From Blasia pusilla (taxonomy: Eukaryota > Marchantiophyta > Marchantiopsida > Blasiales): DNA of 64,000 nucleotides. Location of the stretch: the NCBI GenBank assembly GCA_050084515.1, contig CM114271.1, positions 22,630,001-22,694,000 on the forward strand, written 5' to 3'. The notes under the pieces were generated by a model. That model saw only the letters and a list, made by a program, of their open reading frames with translations. It was not told the DNA's origin and ran no database searches. Below, one piece after another: positions 10,356-19,899 of this stretch. Every line of letters starts with the position of its first letter. The stretch's first letter is position 1. The position numbers were made by a program, and so were the translations under genes.

Positions 10356-10672
10356 CAAGGTTGCATGTGGCCAAAGTCCGTGTTCGTGGACATGTCCATT
10401 TCCGTGGACTTATGTTGGTCTTATGGAAGAACTTGTCCGTATGGGCCCCACCTTTCCCTTCTTTCTCATTACCCTCACTTGCCTTCATGTTCCATACTCC
10501 CCATTTCTTCCTCTCTCCACCTCCACTCCCTCCTACCTCATTGCTCCTCTCATCCTTGCCTTGCCTTCCATCATGTACTAAAATTATGGGTCCCACCTCT
10601 CGGAATCCATGTCCACACTTGTTCCTCCATGTCTGTCCTAAGGAAGGACTTGTCCATTTTTTTGCAACCATG
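10356..10672. mobile_element. hAT-like nonautonomous element (MITE), 317 bp
   Basis: Starts CAAGGTTGCA, ends TGCAACCATG, flanked by TTGGCATT (10348-10355) and TTGGCAGT (10673-10680), a 7-of-8 target duplication. It splits the integrase core: copy B has an uninterrupted IELVALQDKASQ at this point. About 80 percent similar by eye to the 9336 copy, in the same orientation, so it is a separate older or contemporary insertion rather than a recent duplicate. Confidence 0.9.
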
Positions 10673-10680
10673 TTGGCAGT

Positions 10681-11390
10681 TCCTGACAAAGGGATTGAGG
10701 GAGTAGCGTACACCTTCCTAGATTGAGTGTTGAGTCATTATGGCGTACCAGTTGAGGCGTTAACAAACCAAGATATAAAGTTTCGCGAGGAGTTTTTGGC
10801 CTTGTATGATTAGGCGTTGATTGAGCATCGCACCACTTCACGAGATGATCTTGAGGCGGATGGACTAGCAAAGAGGGTTGTGCAGATGGAGAAGAGAAGT
10901 TTACATATGTGTGGTTTCACCTAGGAGATTGGGATCGCCAGTTGCCATGGTTGGCAATCGGTTACAAATTTTGTAGGCAAATATCTTGAGCATCTTTCTC
11001 ACCACTTTTGTTGCTTTATGCTTGATTTACTTGCGGCTATTTGTCAAGATGTTGGTGAGGTGTGAACCTAGATGACCTTCATATATGGATGCGGGCATAT
11101 TCTCACACATTTAGAGGGCTGAGTTGTTTTAGAGAGTGATGCCCATGACATTTGAGAACTTGGCAATTGTGGTGCATCGAGATACATTGAGGTATGAGAT
11201 TATGCAGGGAGGTGTTTATCAATCGACTATTCAGAGGCATCAGGGAGGCTATGTCTACTTACAATAGATGGCACCTTCGACATTGGATGTGACCAAAATG
11301 CGCACTATTTTGAGAGCGCGTGATGTTTTCCCTTTTGATGTTCTCTTATTGGAGGGATGCAAAGGTAAGTGGTATTTGAAAGGACCGTGT
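10681..11390 (+). pseudogene. Integrase core and C-terminal region (copy A)
   Basis: Continues the integrase after the MITE: a decayed version of copy B's AYAFLDCVLSHFGAPEEVLT, then LTNQDIKFREEF, where copy B has the second catalytic Asp in LTDHGTEFKGEF. The third catalytic residue was not identified. The C-terminal part carries frameshifted counterparts of the copy G reading at 46935-47369 (GDYMYLQQVAPTTLDV..RTILRV). It ends in NCAPCHLPN at 11390-11420, which leads directly into the PHD finger. Confidence 0.7.
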
Positions 11391-11613
11391 GCATAATTGT
11401 GCGCCATGTCACCTTCCTAACATTGACAAGACACTTTATCCGAGCTTGGCAGTAGTTCTTGCAAGCTTGCGTTGTGTGTTGTGTGATTCTGCCCGTGGTG
11501 CAACCATTATGCTAGTTTGTGATGGATGTTCGAGAGCATGCCATATGGCATGCTTGATGCCACCTCCCATTACAATTCCTCGAGGCGGATGGATGTGCCC
11601 CAGATGTACATAA
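11389..11613 (+). CDS. PHD finger terminating the integrase polyprotein (copy A)
   Basis: An uninterrupted 75-codon stretch with a complete Cys4-His-Cys3 plant homeodomain finger: counting from the first Met, Cys29, Cys32, Cys44, Cys47, His52, Cys55, Cys70 and Cys73, with GWMC two residues before the last pair as in canonical PHD fingers. It follows the integrase tail NCAPCHLPNIDKTL. By family, PHD fingers read the histone H3 tail, so an obvious inference is targeting of integration or of the DNMT to particular chromatin. It is part of a larger polyprotein, not an independent gene. The start codon is nominal. This is the only apparently undamaged domain of copy A. Confidence 0.85.
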   Translation: MHNCAPCHLPNIDKTLYPSLAVVLASLRCVLCDSARGATIMLVCDGCSRACHMACLMPPPITIPRGGWMCPRCT

Positions 11614-11802
11614 AGTAGGTACTATGTAGTTATAGATTATCACTTGTGTTTGTGTCATGGATGATAAGAAGGCAACTAACGATGGGGCCACATAAGCACT
11701 AGGCCTTTTTTTATCTTACCGTCCTAGAGATGTATGTCATGGTAGGTAGGGATAGATGGCTATCTCGAGTTAAACGGACCTAACCACCAACTAGGGGGCG
11801 AT
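11614..11802 (+). other. 3' untranslated region and polypurine tract (copy A)
   Basis: Non-coding stretch after the PHD stop, ending with the purine-rich AACTAGGGGGCGAT directly before the LTR start. The same tract precedes the LTR start at 1259. By family it primes plus-strand DNA synthesis. Confidence 0.65.
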
Positions 11803-12371
11803 TGGAGATATTTTCGTTCATGATCTTCTTGATGTTTGGATGGGATCTTGTGTGTGTGTTAGCATGGGATCTTGTGTGTGTGTGTGTCTATTCGGTGGAA
11901 ACGATGTATGGTGTGTAGCGATGTGTATGGGTACAAAAGTTGTCACGTATTTTAGGATAGATCGGTAAGATCTAGTAGAGCTCCTTCAAGGATAGTGGAG
12001 GACAGTCTTGAGAGGTCACAAGGTGACTTCTTGAGACTATAGGTATTTTGAGAGAGCAGGTTTTCCCTTCATTTCGGCTCATTTGGAGCTATATAGATAA
12101 ACTTACTATTTTGTGTCAGTTACTATTTTCAATATCATTGAATTTCTACTTTAGGAAGTAATCCTTGACCTCCTACATTAGATCAAGAGCCAAGGAGGTG
12201 ACTTGCGAGCATAGGTTACCGTGGAGAGAGCTTGGGAGAAGGAAGGGGCTTTGAAACTCATTCTCTCGTTGTTGAACCTCTTGGCATGAGGCGGCCGATC
12301 CGTAGATATGGTCCTCCTTGCCTTGTTTCTGTAACCCAAACCTCTCATTATAAGAATGAGTTTGGTTTGAC

Positions 12372-12459
<88 letters not shown>

Positions 12460-12500
12460 TGTGCACCATGGAGAGGCATTGTGTTAAGAGAGACACTTGA
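11803..12500 (+). repeat. 3' LTR of copy A
   Basis: Starts TGGAGATATTTTCG right after the polypurine tract. From about 11940 it aligns with 54130-54580, the LTR of copy C, through shared blocks such as GGATAGATCGGT, CTCCTACATTAG and GAGCCAAGGAGGT. A long GA tract (12374-12457) occupies a place where copy C has only short GA runs. The right end is uncertain: another LTR start appears at 12506. Confidence 0.75.
12374..12457 (+). repeat. (GA)42 microsatellite
   Basis: Uninterrupted GA dinucleotides over 84 bp inside the copy A LTR. The corresponding site of copy C (54580-54600 and following) has scattered GAGAGA only, so the tract expanded after insertion. Long CT-repeat reading frames on the minus strand here are spurious. 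Confidence 0.98.
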
Positions 12501-12505
12501 TTTAT

Positions 12506-12655
12506 TGGAGATATTTTGGTACGTGATCGTCTTGATATTTGGATTTAGCATGGGATCTTATGTATGTTCGGTAACATCGATATATGTTGTGTAGCAATGT
12601 GTATGCACACGACATCCTTTATGAGGTGTCTACATAGAGAAGAATGGAATTTGGA
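12506..12655 (+). repeat. Partial second LTR, same family
   Basis: Begins TGGAGATATTTTGG and follows the copy A LTR start for about 140 bp (GATCGTCTTGATATTTGG, GCATGGGATCTTATG, TGTAGCAATGTGTATGCACACGACA) before the similarity ends near 12655. It sits directly behind the first LTR, giving an LTR-LTR junction, and is cut off before a helicase fragment. Confidence 0.7.
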
Positions 12656-12739
12656 GGCAAATTAGTTATATTTGAAGGAGATCTTTGTCAATTATCTCCA
12701 ATATGTAATCATAGAGCGAGTGACTTTTGTAGAACTTGT

Positions 12740-13399
12740 CATTTAAGTTCCTCCACATTTATGTCAAATGCACAAATATCTATGAGCTAACAATGCCTAT
12801 GAGACATTGTGAAGATCCAGAGTATCTTAAATTCTTGAATTCAGTAAGGAATATTACACCTACAACGCCAGAAATACTAGCATGCCTTGGTAACTATTTT
12901 GTGTGAGAGAATAGGGCAATAGATTTCATTCACTCAGATACATCCATAGTTTGTACTCATTGTGAAGATGTGAATATTTTTAACGTTTTAGCTCTTAGAT
13001 GTTTGGTGATGCATTTATAATATAAGTTAGAGTAAAATCAAATGCACCTTCAAGTCCATAATTCAATTCTAGGATTTAAGATGAATGATTCCACTAGCTA
13101 CCATTTATAGCAATACATTGTATTGTGATACTAACTGCCAAATTAATTTGAAAGTCCAAGCATCCAATGGATCATTAGCCATTGTTTTCGATGATTTATG
13201 ATGATGATGAAGAACTTGTGACAATTGTAGTTCACATATTATCAAGTAGTAAGTTAATAAACATCACAAGATCTAAAATTGCAACTCTTAAGTACAACTC
13301 GGATAGAAAATATATTAAGAGAACATTCCTACTAGTACTTAGTTATGCCATGACAAGACATAAAAGCCAAGGAGCCACTATAACAGGGCATTTTTGTTA
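12740..13399 (+). pseudogene. PIF1-like helicase C-terminal fragment
   Basis: The readable frame 13182-13430 ends with RTFLLVLSYAMTRHKSQGAT, the conserved SF1 helicase motif near the C terminus of PIF1-type enzymes (HKSQG). The same gene, better preserved, is on the minus strand at 45690-46771, where the matching block is RTFPLVLGYAVIAHKNHGST. Upstream translation in several frames parallels that copy (e.g. VQASNGSLAI versus MQAANGSIGS). The fragment stops at GHFCY, exactly where a CACTA-like end begins (13400). Helicase N-terminal motifs are missing. Confidence 0.7.
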
Positions 13400-13700
13400 C
13401 ACTAGAAGAAAAACTTTGTTTTATGACTAGGATTTATGACTTGTCTCAATCATATATCACATTCACGACTAAGAATGACTCGTGACTCGTTGAATCACAA
13501 AAGCCAAGTCATAGATTTGTAATGACTAGGGCAACTACAATAGTTTGCAGACATGGAAGTATTGTCCTCCCTATATGACTCAATGGTTGAGTCATATAGG
13601 CAGGACTACCACGTCACGTTAGTGACATGGCAAAACACTATGGTGACGTATAAACCTTGGGTCTTTGACATGTCAACATAAGATGTGGACAAAGGAAAAA
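13400..13700 (+). mobile_element. Left end of a CACTA-like (En/Spm) DNA transposon
   Basis: Begins CACTAGAAGAAAAAC, a typical CACTA terminus, at the point where the helicase homology breaks off. It is followed by closely spaced copies of a TATGACT / AGTCATA motif in both orientations (13431-13600), the subterminal repeat structure of CACTA elements. The same motif is dense at 19900-20145, the suggested opposite side. No TNP1/TNP2 gene is intact; a possible fragment is at 19246-19530. Confidence 0.5.
13570..13600. repeat. 14-bp perfect inverted repeat, 3-nt loop
   Basis: Arms 13570-13583 and 13587-13600 around TGG; the stem contains ATGACTCAA / TTGAGTCAT. It is one of the subterminal motif pairs of the CACTA-like end. 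Confidence 0.9.
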
Positions 13701-13744
13701 ACATTCAAGTGCATGGCCTAATTGTTATTTTTTTCTTATCTTTA

Positions 13745-14150
13745 TTGGAATAAATTTGCCCATTTCCAATTGCATCCTTTTCCTAAGAAGTTGTTCAATG
13801 GTTCAACAAACTTAGCAAATGAACAAAAAAAACATCCATAGAACCTAGTCAATCTTAGAAAGCTTGAAAGTTATTCTAGATTTTCATGTGGTGCCAATTT
13901 TTTGATGATCTCTCTCTTATCCTTTATGAATTCTATGCCTTTCTCACTAATATGATGATCTAGATAATCTACTTCAATCTTTCCAAACTCATACTTTGAT
14001 AACTTTGCATATAGTTTATTTTTTGTAAGGACTTTCAGAACTTGACCTAAGTGTTTCATGTGTTCTTGTAAATTACCACCATATTCTCAAACATACTTGG
14101 TGTTATTCCTCCCATCAAATCTTCCCAATTTCTTCACGATGTCTTGAGGG
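13745..14150 (-). pseudogene. Chromovirus RT fragment
   Basis: The frame 13871-14059 reads LGQVLKVLTKNKLYAKLSKYEFG then IEVDYLDHHIS, the palm-to-thumb connection of a Ty3/gypsy RT. It is a diverged copy of 24815-25130. Only about 400 bp are kept, lying inside the CACTA-like end region. Confidence 0.8.
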
Positions 14151-14892
14151 CCCTTGTTGATCTTTGCTTTCCCATATTAACTCCATGTTGTTGGCTAAAC
14201 AACATTATCAATATTCGGAGAAGATCTTCACCTTCCTTAATTCCCATCGATGTAGCACAACCCAAAGAAGCCATCTTGATAAAACCTAAACTTGCAAAAA
14301 TAGAATCTATCACCTAAAAGAGCTCTTAGTGGAAGCATCTATTGTCGTGTCGAGAGGCTTTCTTTGAGTAAGGGCGAACCTTCTAATTGCTATAGTCATT
14401 GATGCAAGATAAAAATTTTTCCGTATTCAATATAGAACCATCATATAAACTCCCCATTCGTTAACGGTAGGGATTAAAAGTGGTTGTGTTGAGGCAATCA
14501 CCTCTTTGTAGCACCTAATCCCACATTTCCTAAGTATGAAGTCTCTATAAATTTCTTTTAGCGTTTATACACTAAAAGAAATTTGCACAAGTACCATCGA
14601 AGTTGATGATTGCATGACTTGGTTCATGAATGTCTCTTCAAAGTGGTACACTAGATCATGGTGAACAAACCAATATATATTTACGAAGAGGATCTTTACT
14701 TAGTATAGGTTTGAGAAAGGAAAATCATGTATCACTCATGCTCCACCTTTATCCATATTTAACAAACATCCTCTATCCTCCTCTTTCTCCCAATACAATT
14801 TAAGGTCATAAGAACTTGCTCCTCATATTCCCTCACACTCATGAATGAAAAGTTTCTGAAATTTAATCACGAGTGCCAATATTCCTACTACA
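14151..14892. other. No recognisable gene; one inverted repeat
   Basis: Sequence between the RT fragment and the Helitron gene. Apart from the inverted repeat at 14549-14584 nothing could be assigned. The 5' terminus of the Helitron (expected TC after A) must lie in or upstream of this stretch but was not identified. Confidence 0.35.
14549..14584. repeat. 13-bp perfect inverted repeat; possible back-to-back CACTA-type ends
   Basis: AAATTTCTTTTAG (14549-14561) and its reverse complement (14572-14584) separated by 10 nt. The right arm is preceded by CA, giving CACTAAAAGAAATTTGC at 14570. The left arm is followed by CG, resembling a decayed TAGTG end. This may be two CACTA-type termini facing apart. 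Confidence 0.5.
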
Positions 14893-17028
14893 TTGGATGG
14901 AGACATGGAAGGATCTGATGACTATATTGAGGAAGAAAGAATTGATGATGAGATTCTTCATGAAGGAAGGAGAAAAACACTTACAGCGCTACAATTTGCC
15001 TCTTTTCGACTTCAAAAACGTGTTGGTGCGATGACGATAATCATTTGCTTTGATTTGGGCGTCTTACTCAAGAGTACATGGTTGATTTGTATGCTACAGT
15101 AGAGATGCAACGACTATCTTGGGTTTGATTAAATCAAAAGGAGTTGCAAGCTGAATTATATCAAGATCTAAAGGATATCCTATATTAAAGTGATAGAGAT
15201 AGTGCAAGGTTTGGGAGGCGTATTGTATTGCCTTCTTCTTTTAGTGGAGGCCCACGCCATATGCATCAACTTTATCAAGATTTAATGGCCATTGTGAGGC
15301 ACCATGGGAAACAAGATTACTTTCTAACAATGACGAGCAATCCTAAATGGGAGGAGATCACTTCATCACTATTACTTGGTCAACAACCTACCGATAGACC
15401 ACATTTGATTGTGCGAGTTTTTGAGAGAAAAAAAAGGAGTTATTAAGGCTTATTCTCTAGAAGCACATATTGGGAAGGGTTGTTGGTTGCATTCATGTGG
15501 TTGAATTCCAGAAAAGAGGTCTACCACATGTACATATTTTGATTATTCTTCATCATGAGGATAAGCCACGCTCAACATCTTATTATGATGATATGATATC
15601 TGCTGAGATTCCTAATCCAAACACTCATCCCATACTTCATTCTACTATGGCTCATTGCATGGTTCATGGCCCATGTGGAAAACTTAATCCAAATGCTCCA
15701 TGCATGGATAAGGGAATCAAAAAGTGTACCAAAGGTTATCCTAAGCCTTTTGCAAGCATAACTACGGAGAGTGAGGATGGATATCCGATTTATCGAAGGT
15801 ATGTAATCGAACTTTGCATCTTTTGGATTTTAAAAAATTCCCTAACTTCTGATTTTTTATAAGGTGAAATTATATTAATTTTTTCCTTCATTCTTATGAT
15901 ACAGGCTGGATAATGGAATAAAAGTAATGAAGCGCGATCAAAGTTTGGACAATCGTTGGGTCGTTCCTTACAATCCTTTGTTATGTACTCTCTTTGATTG
16001 TCATATCAATTTGGATATCACGAATACCATTTCATTTGTGAAATATTTATAGAAATATGTATATAAGGGATCCGATGCGATATCATTTAAGGTTTCAAAT
16101 AAGGCAAACACTGGAACGACAAGGGAGGTAATCGATGAAACTTCACATTATCTTGATGCAAGGTAATCATTCTTTTGTGAATTCTTTTTCCATTCCTTCA
16201 ATATGTCTACATTCGAGAACATATCAGACTTCACTAATTTCTTTTCATCATTTTTGTGTATCATATATATAGATACGTTTCTTCCTCTGAGGCATGTTGG
16301 AGATTGTTCAAGTTTAGCTTACATGCGGAAAATCCAAGTATTATAAGGTTGGCAGTTCATCTACCCGAGTTACAAAGTGTTTTCTTCAACGATCACGACA
16401 ATGTTAAGGAGATACTACAAAGAAACAGGGAGACAACTCTTACACAATGGTTTGTAACTAATCAGTTAGATTTGGATGCTCAAAAATATCTATACATCGA
16501 CTTTCCTTCCTATTATCGTTGGAACAAAAAAAAATGGATTCATAGAATTCAAAGGAGAAATGGTTGTGGTCATCCCATTGGTTGCTTATATCTTACTCAC
16601 CCAGGTAAATATGTTTGTAATTTCCATAATGTACTTACAAATTACGTAAATTTTCAAGCGTCCTTTTGATTATTTTCATGTTTCGTATATTAAGCGATTA
16701 CATTCAAGTTTTGATAGGTGAAGGAGAACGACATTGGTTGCGGTTGTTGCTTCATCATGTTCGAGGCGTAACTACGTATGAATACTTGAGAACTGTGCAA
16801 GGAGTGCTATATCCAACATTTAAGGAGGCTGCTATTCAAATAGGGCTTCTTGAGGATGATAGGGAAGTATTCTCATGCTTTCAAGAAGCATCAGAAATCC
16901 GCATAGGTCGTACGCTTCGCCAACTCTTTGCAATTATTCTCGCTTACAACATCCCAACTCAACCTCTTAAACTATGGAGTCAATTTTTGATCCCATTCAT
17001 AGAGGATATCTTATATGAACAACGCGAG
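14893..17028 (+). pseudogene. Helitron Rep (HUH endonuclease) half, with introns
   Basis: N-terminal half of the rolling-circle replicase. Blocks in order: LTALQFASFRLQKR (about 14970), QEYMVDLYATVE after a frameshift (15066), LPSSFSGGPRHMHQLYQDLM (15227), TMTSNPKWEEI, DRPHLIVRVF, then the HUH motif GLPHVHILIIL (about 15520). The tyrosine-motif region VKYL*KYVYKGSDA (16035) has a stop in it. Introns fit GT-AG: 15799-15904, 16163-16272, 16605-16717 and 17029-17115; each joins conserved protein blocks in frame (YRR/LDNG, DAR/YVSS, HPG/EGER, QRE/QTR). Family role: strand nicking and transfer in rolling-circle transposition. A frameshift near 15435 and several stops make it a pseudogene. Confidence 0.85.
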
Positions 17029-17115
17029 GTAATCCCTATTCCTATTTTTATGATAATAATTCTTATTTTTGGATTTTTCTTTTGGACTTACTTCCGTATC
17101 GTTTTCTATATGCAG

Positions 17116-18890
17116 CAAACAAGGATTTATGATCTTGCTCTAGATGCTTTAATTATGAACACAACATTATTGGATATCCATTACCATTTGCAAGATCAAG
17201 GCAAACGATTATCCGATTTCCTTGATATGCCTCAAGCAGATTTTCAAGCTTCATCTTCATATTCGTATTTGGAAGCAGAAGAGCTCATATATGATCGAGA
17301 TGACTTATATGAGCAAGCTAGGTTAGGAGAGGAAAATTTGAATGATGGACAAAGGTTGATTTGGGATGCTATACAAAATAAACTTGATAGCATTATTGCT
17401 GGTGATATTTCTTCTGGTTCAAAATTGTTCTTCATTGACAAGCCTGGTGGAACAGGAAAAACCTTTTTATACAATCTTCTTCTTGCAAGTGTACGAGGTG
17501 CTAGAGGCATAGCTTTAGCTGTCGCTTCTTCGGGAATAGCTGCTTTGTTGTTAAATGGAGGACGCACTACGCACTCACGCTTCAAGATTCCAATTAATAC
17601 AGATGAAAACTCCACTTGCAAGTAAGTATGAAACCATTTTATGAATTTGTAACTCTTTTAATATTGTAAAGATAACACTTACCCAACATACTAATATCTT
17701 TTGGTATATTTTTTGTAGTTTACCTGTTAATAGCGAAGTTGCGCGCTTGATTCAAAGGGCCTGGCTTATCATATGGGATGAGGCACCGATGACTAATCGC
17801 CATGCATTTGAGGTTGTAAATCGATCCTTTCAAAATATCATGGGAGTGGTATCGGAAGACTTAAGGAATGTTCCGTTTGGTGGCAAATTAGTAATCTTTG
17901 GTGGGGATTTTTGCCAACTGTTACCTGTTGTTCGTCATGGAGACCATCCAAAAATCATTCAAGCCACATTAAAGAGATCATATTTATGGTCTCATGTGAG
18001 GGTAATGAATCTTACAACAAATATGAGATGTCAAAATTTGGAGGTGAACATGCATGTACAACAAGCTTTTGCAAATTAGTTACTGGAGGTTGGAGAGGGA
18101 CGTGTGCCTTATGAATATCACTTGGGAGAGGATTTCCAAATGATATGGTGACCAAGAGTAAGAATATAAGTGATCTTATTGACATCATCTATGGAAATGA
18201 TTATGAAAAGTTTTGTGACATCATATTTTTAAGAGATACAACAATTCTTACACCAAAAAATCGAGATGTTGATGATATCAATACAGAAGTCATGTCTCGA
18301 TTATATGGAGAGGTAATATTGATTGTGAAATAATTTTCATGTCATTTTCTTAACAAATACTTGAATTATATTATGCATCAAAACTAAATTCATCTTCTAA
18401 GATATGTTTGTTCTATGCAGGAACGTACTTACCTTAGTATTGATTTTGTTCGGGATGAGAGAATGAGTTATATCTATCCAGCAGAATTCCTAAATACGTG
18501 CTTACTGTCAGGTTTACCACCGCATCATTTAAGCTTGAAAATTGGTGCGCCTATCATGCTTTTACGAAACTTGAATGGTTCAAAGGGACAAGCGAATGGA
18601 ACTCGATTGGTGATCCGTGGATTCATGCAACATGTCATTGATGTTGAAATTATCACAGGGAAGAACACTGGAGATCGAGTCTTTATTCCATGAATCCCAT
18701 TGATTGCATCAGACTCGGGCTTACCTTTTGATTTACGTAGATTTCAATTTCCTATTCGTCTTGCTTTTGCCATGACTATCAATAAATCTCAAGGTCAAAC
18801 TTTGAAAAAGATAGGAATTTACTTACCTGCATCAGTATTTTCTCATGGTCACTTATATGTAGCATTGTCAAGAGTATGACAAAAAAAGCA
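17116..18890 (+). pseudogene. Helitron PIF1-type helicase half, with introns
   Basis: C-terminal SF1 helicase of the same gene. Walker A is DKPGGTGKTFLYN (about 17437), Walker B LIIWDEAPM (17764), then FGGDFCQLLPVV (17898), the strand-separation block LKIGAPIMLLRNLNG (18534) and the terminal motif [13 protein letters not shown] with VALSRV (18770-18878). Two further GT-AG introns are inferred: 17622-17718 (joining STC N/LPVNS) and 18313-18420 (LYGE/ERTY). A TAG replaces Trp in FAN*LLEVGEG (18077) and a frameshift follows near 18115; TGA follows at 18691. Otherwise well preserved, so this is a fairly young copy compared with the surrounding elements. Confidence 0.9.
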
Positions 18891-19002
18891 ATAAATATAA
18901 CAATAGGAAATGACGCACTTTCAAATGAAAAAGTACACTTCACACGAAATGTGGTGTATAAAGAAATCCTTTAGTAAAATAATTTTTTTCTTATTAATAT
19001 GT

Positions 19003-19034
19003 CATACCGGTGCATCGCACGGGAACCTTACTAG
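19003..19034 (+). mobile_element. Helitron 3' terminus
   Basis: A GC-rich hairpin, stem 19007-19013 with 19017-19023 around ATC (one mismatch), is followed 7 nt later by CTAG at 19031-19034 and then T. This is the canonical Helitron 3' structure (hairpin then CTRR, inserted between A and T), and it lies 150 bp downstream of the helicase end. Confidence 0.75.
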
Positions 19035-19245
19035 TTTATATTGTTTCATGCTACATTTGCTCATAATTATTTTCTCTGGACAGTTACTTCATGGTGTAGG
19101 ACGTGTGAAATTCTCACATAGTCTACCAAGACAACGATGGTCATTCAAGAATATAAAATATAGCATATGTCCCTTTTTTGGATTTTTTAGTTAATAAAGG
19201 ATGTAAGTTTTAACATATGGACAAGTGCAACTTTGTAATGGCGGT
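19035..19245. other. No recognisable gene
   Basis: Flank of the Helitron end; probably interior of the CACTA-like element. Nothing further can be supported. Confidence 0.3.
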
Positions 19246-19530
19246 ATTTGCAGTTACGTATTGGAGATAATGTTCACCTCATTAAACCAAAGTTGAGCAG
19301 GATGGTCCTCGGCTGGAGAGTTATTATAGGTTTTGGAGGCGGAGAAAAGTTCCATGGGAAAAACAATTCCACTTGGCATTGTGAGAATCAACTTGACAGA
19401 TGTCACCGATTAGGATTATACCATGTGGACTCCCAATATAGATAATGAACCGCCTCAAGTAACTTTTGGCGATGCATTAGGTTGACCATGCTTTGGCCAG
19501 AAATGCATACAAGGAAGTGTGAAGGTTAGA
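19246..19530 (+). pseudogene. Possible CACTA TNP-type gene fragment
   Basis: Across two frames the stretch reads IGDNVHLIKPKLSRMVLGWR, INLTDVTD*DYTMWTPNIDN and EPPQVTFGDALG, then an MLWPE-like piece. The combination of a TDVTD-type block with GDAxG..WP resembles the C-terminal region of plant CACTA (Ptta/En/Spm) proteins. The resemblance is from memory of the family and weak, but its position between CACTA-like subterminal arrays supports it. Stops and frameshifts are present. Confidence 0.35.
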
Positions 19531-19899
19531 ACTACCTATGATCCATTTTTAAAGCTAGAGAATTGTTCAAACTGTTATTGCGGATCAATTTAGATCATTT
19601 TTACACTCTTTTGAAACATCTTCACTATCTCTTATCCGTTGGTGCCCAAAATGGTTTATATAACAAGACCTTGTCTTTTTTGTTCTTACAATATTTCTTT
19701 GTATAAGTCATGGATTTGGAGTAAATGTATGAGACATCTGAAGCTTCTCTTCTGTTTTAGTTGTTCTTATGTCAAGTTGCACAAAAATATGGTCTTTGTA
19801 CTTGTTTCAACTCTCACTCTCACTTTACATTAAGCAAAGCAAGTTGAACTTGCTTGGCCATCATTCAAGGGTAGTCGTTAAAGTTGATCGGTCTACACA
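19531..19899. other. No recognisable gene
   Basis: Non-coding, AT-rich. A short frame 19639-19833 matches nothing I know. Confidence 0.3.

Larger units (their letters stand above)
3030..12500 (+). mobile_element. Copy A: decayed Ty3/gypsy retrotransposon with DNMT and PHD domains
   Basis: Order on the plus strand: leader, gag, knuckle region, protease, DNMT, RT, (RNase H deleted), integrase, PHD finger, polypurine tract, 3' LTR. Each part aligns with copy C and, on the opposite strand, copy B. Younger insertions were recognised by comparison: a solo LTR (5820-6836) and two hAT-like MITEs (9336-9656, 10356-10672). Every domain has stops; the RT catalytic YIDD is YIDG and the DNMT Pro-Cys is lost, so the copy is dead. 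No 5' LTR was found upstream of 3030, so the 5' end is truncated or too diverged. Confidence 0.85.
14893..19034 (+). mobile_element. Autonomous-type Helitron, 3' part with Rep-helicase gene
   Basis: Holds a spliced Rep-helicase gene and a Helitron 3' terminus (hairpin plus CTAG followed by T at 19034). The 5' terminus is not identified. It appears to sit inside the CACTA-like element. Confidence 0.8.

Noticed and set aside
10251-10726. Overlapping plus-strand frames of 107-151 codons
   Set aside because: They read through a MITE inserted in the integrase; the composite is an artefact of the insertion.
12173-12551. Minus-strand frames with long SLSLSL runs
   Set aside because: They are translations of the GA microsatellite in the LTR, not genes.
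17244-17621. 125-codon minus-strand frame
   Set aside because: Antisense of the Helitron helicase Walker A exon.
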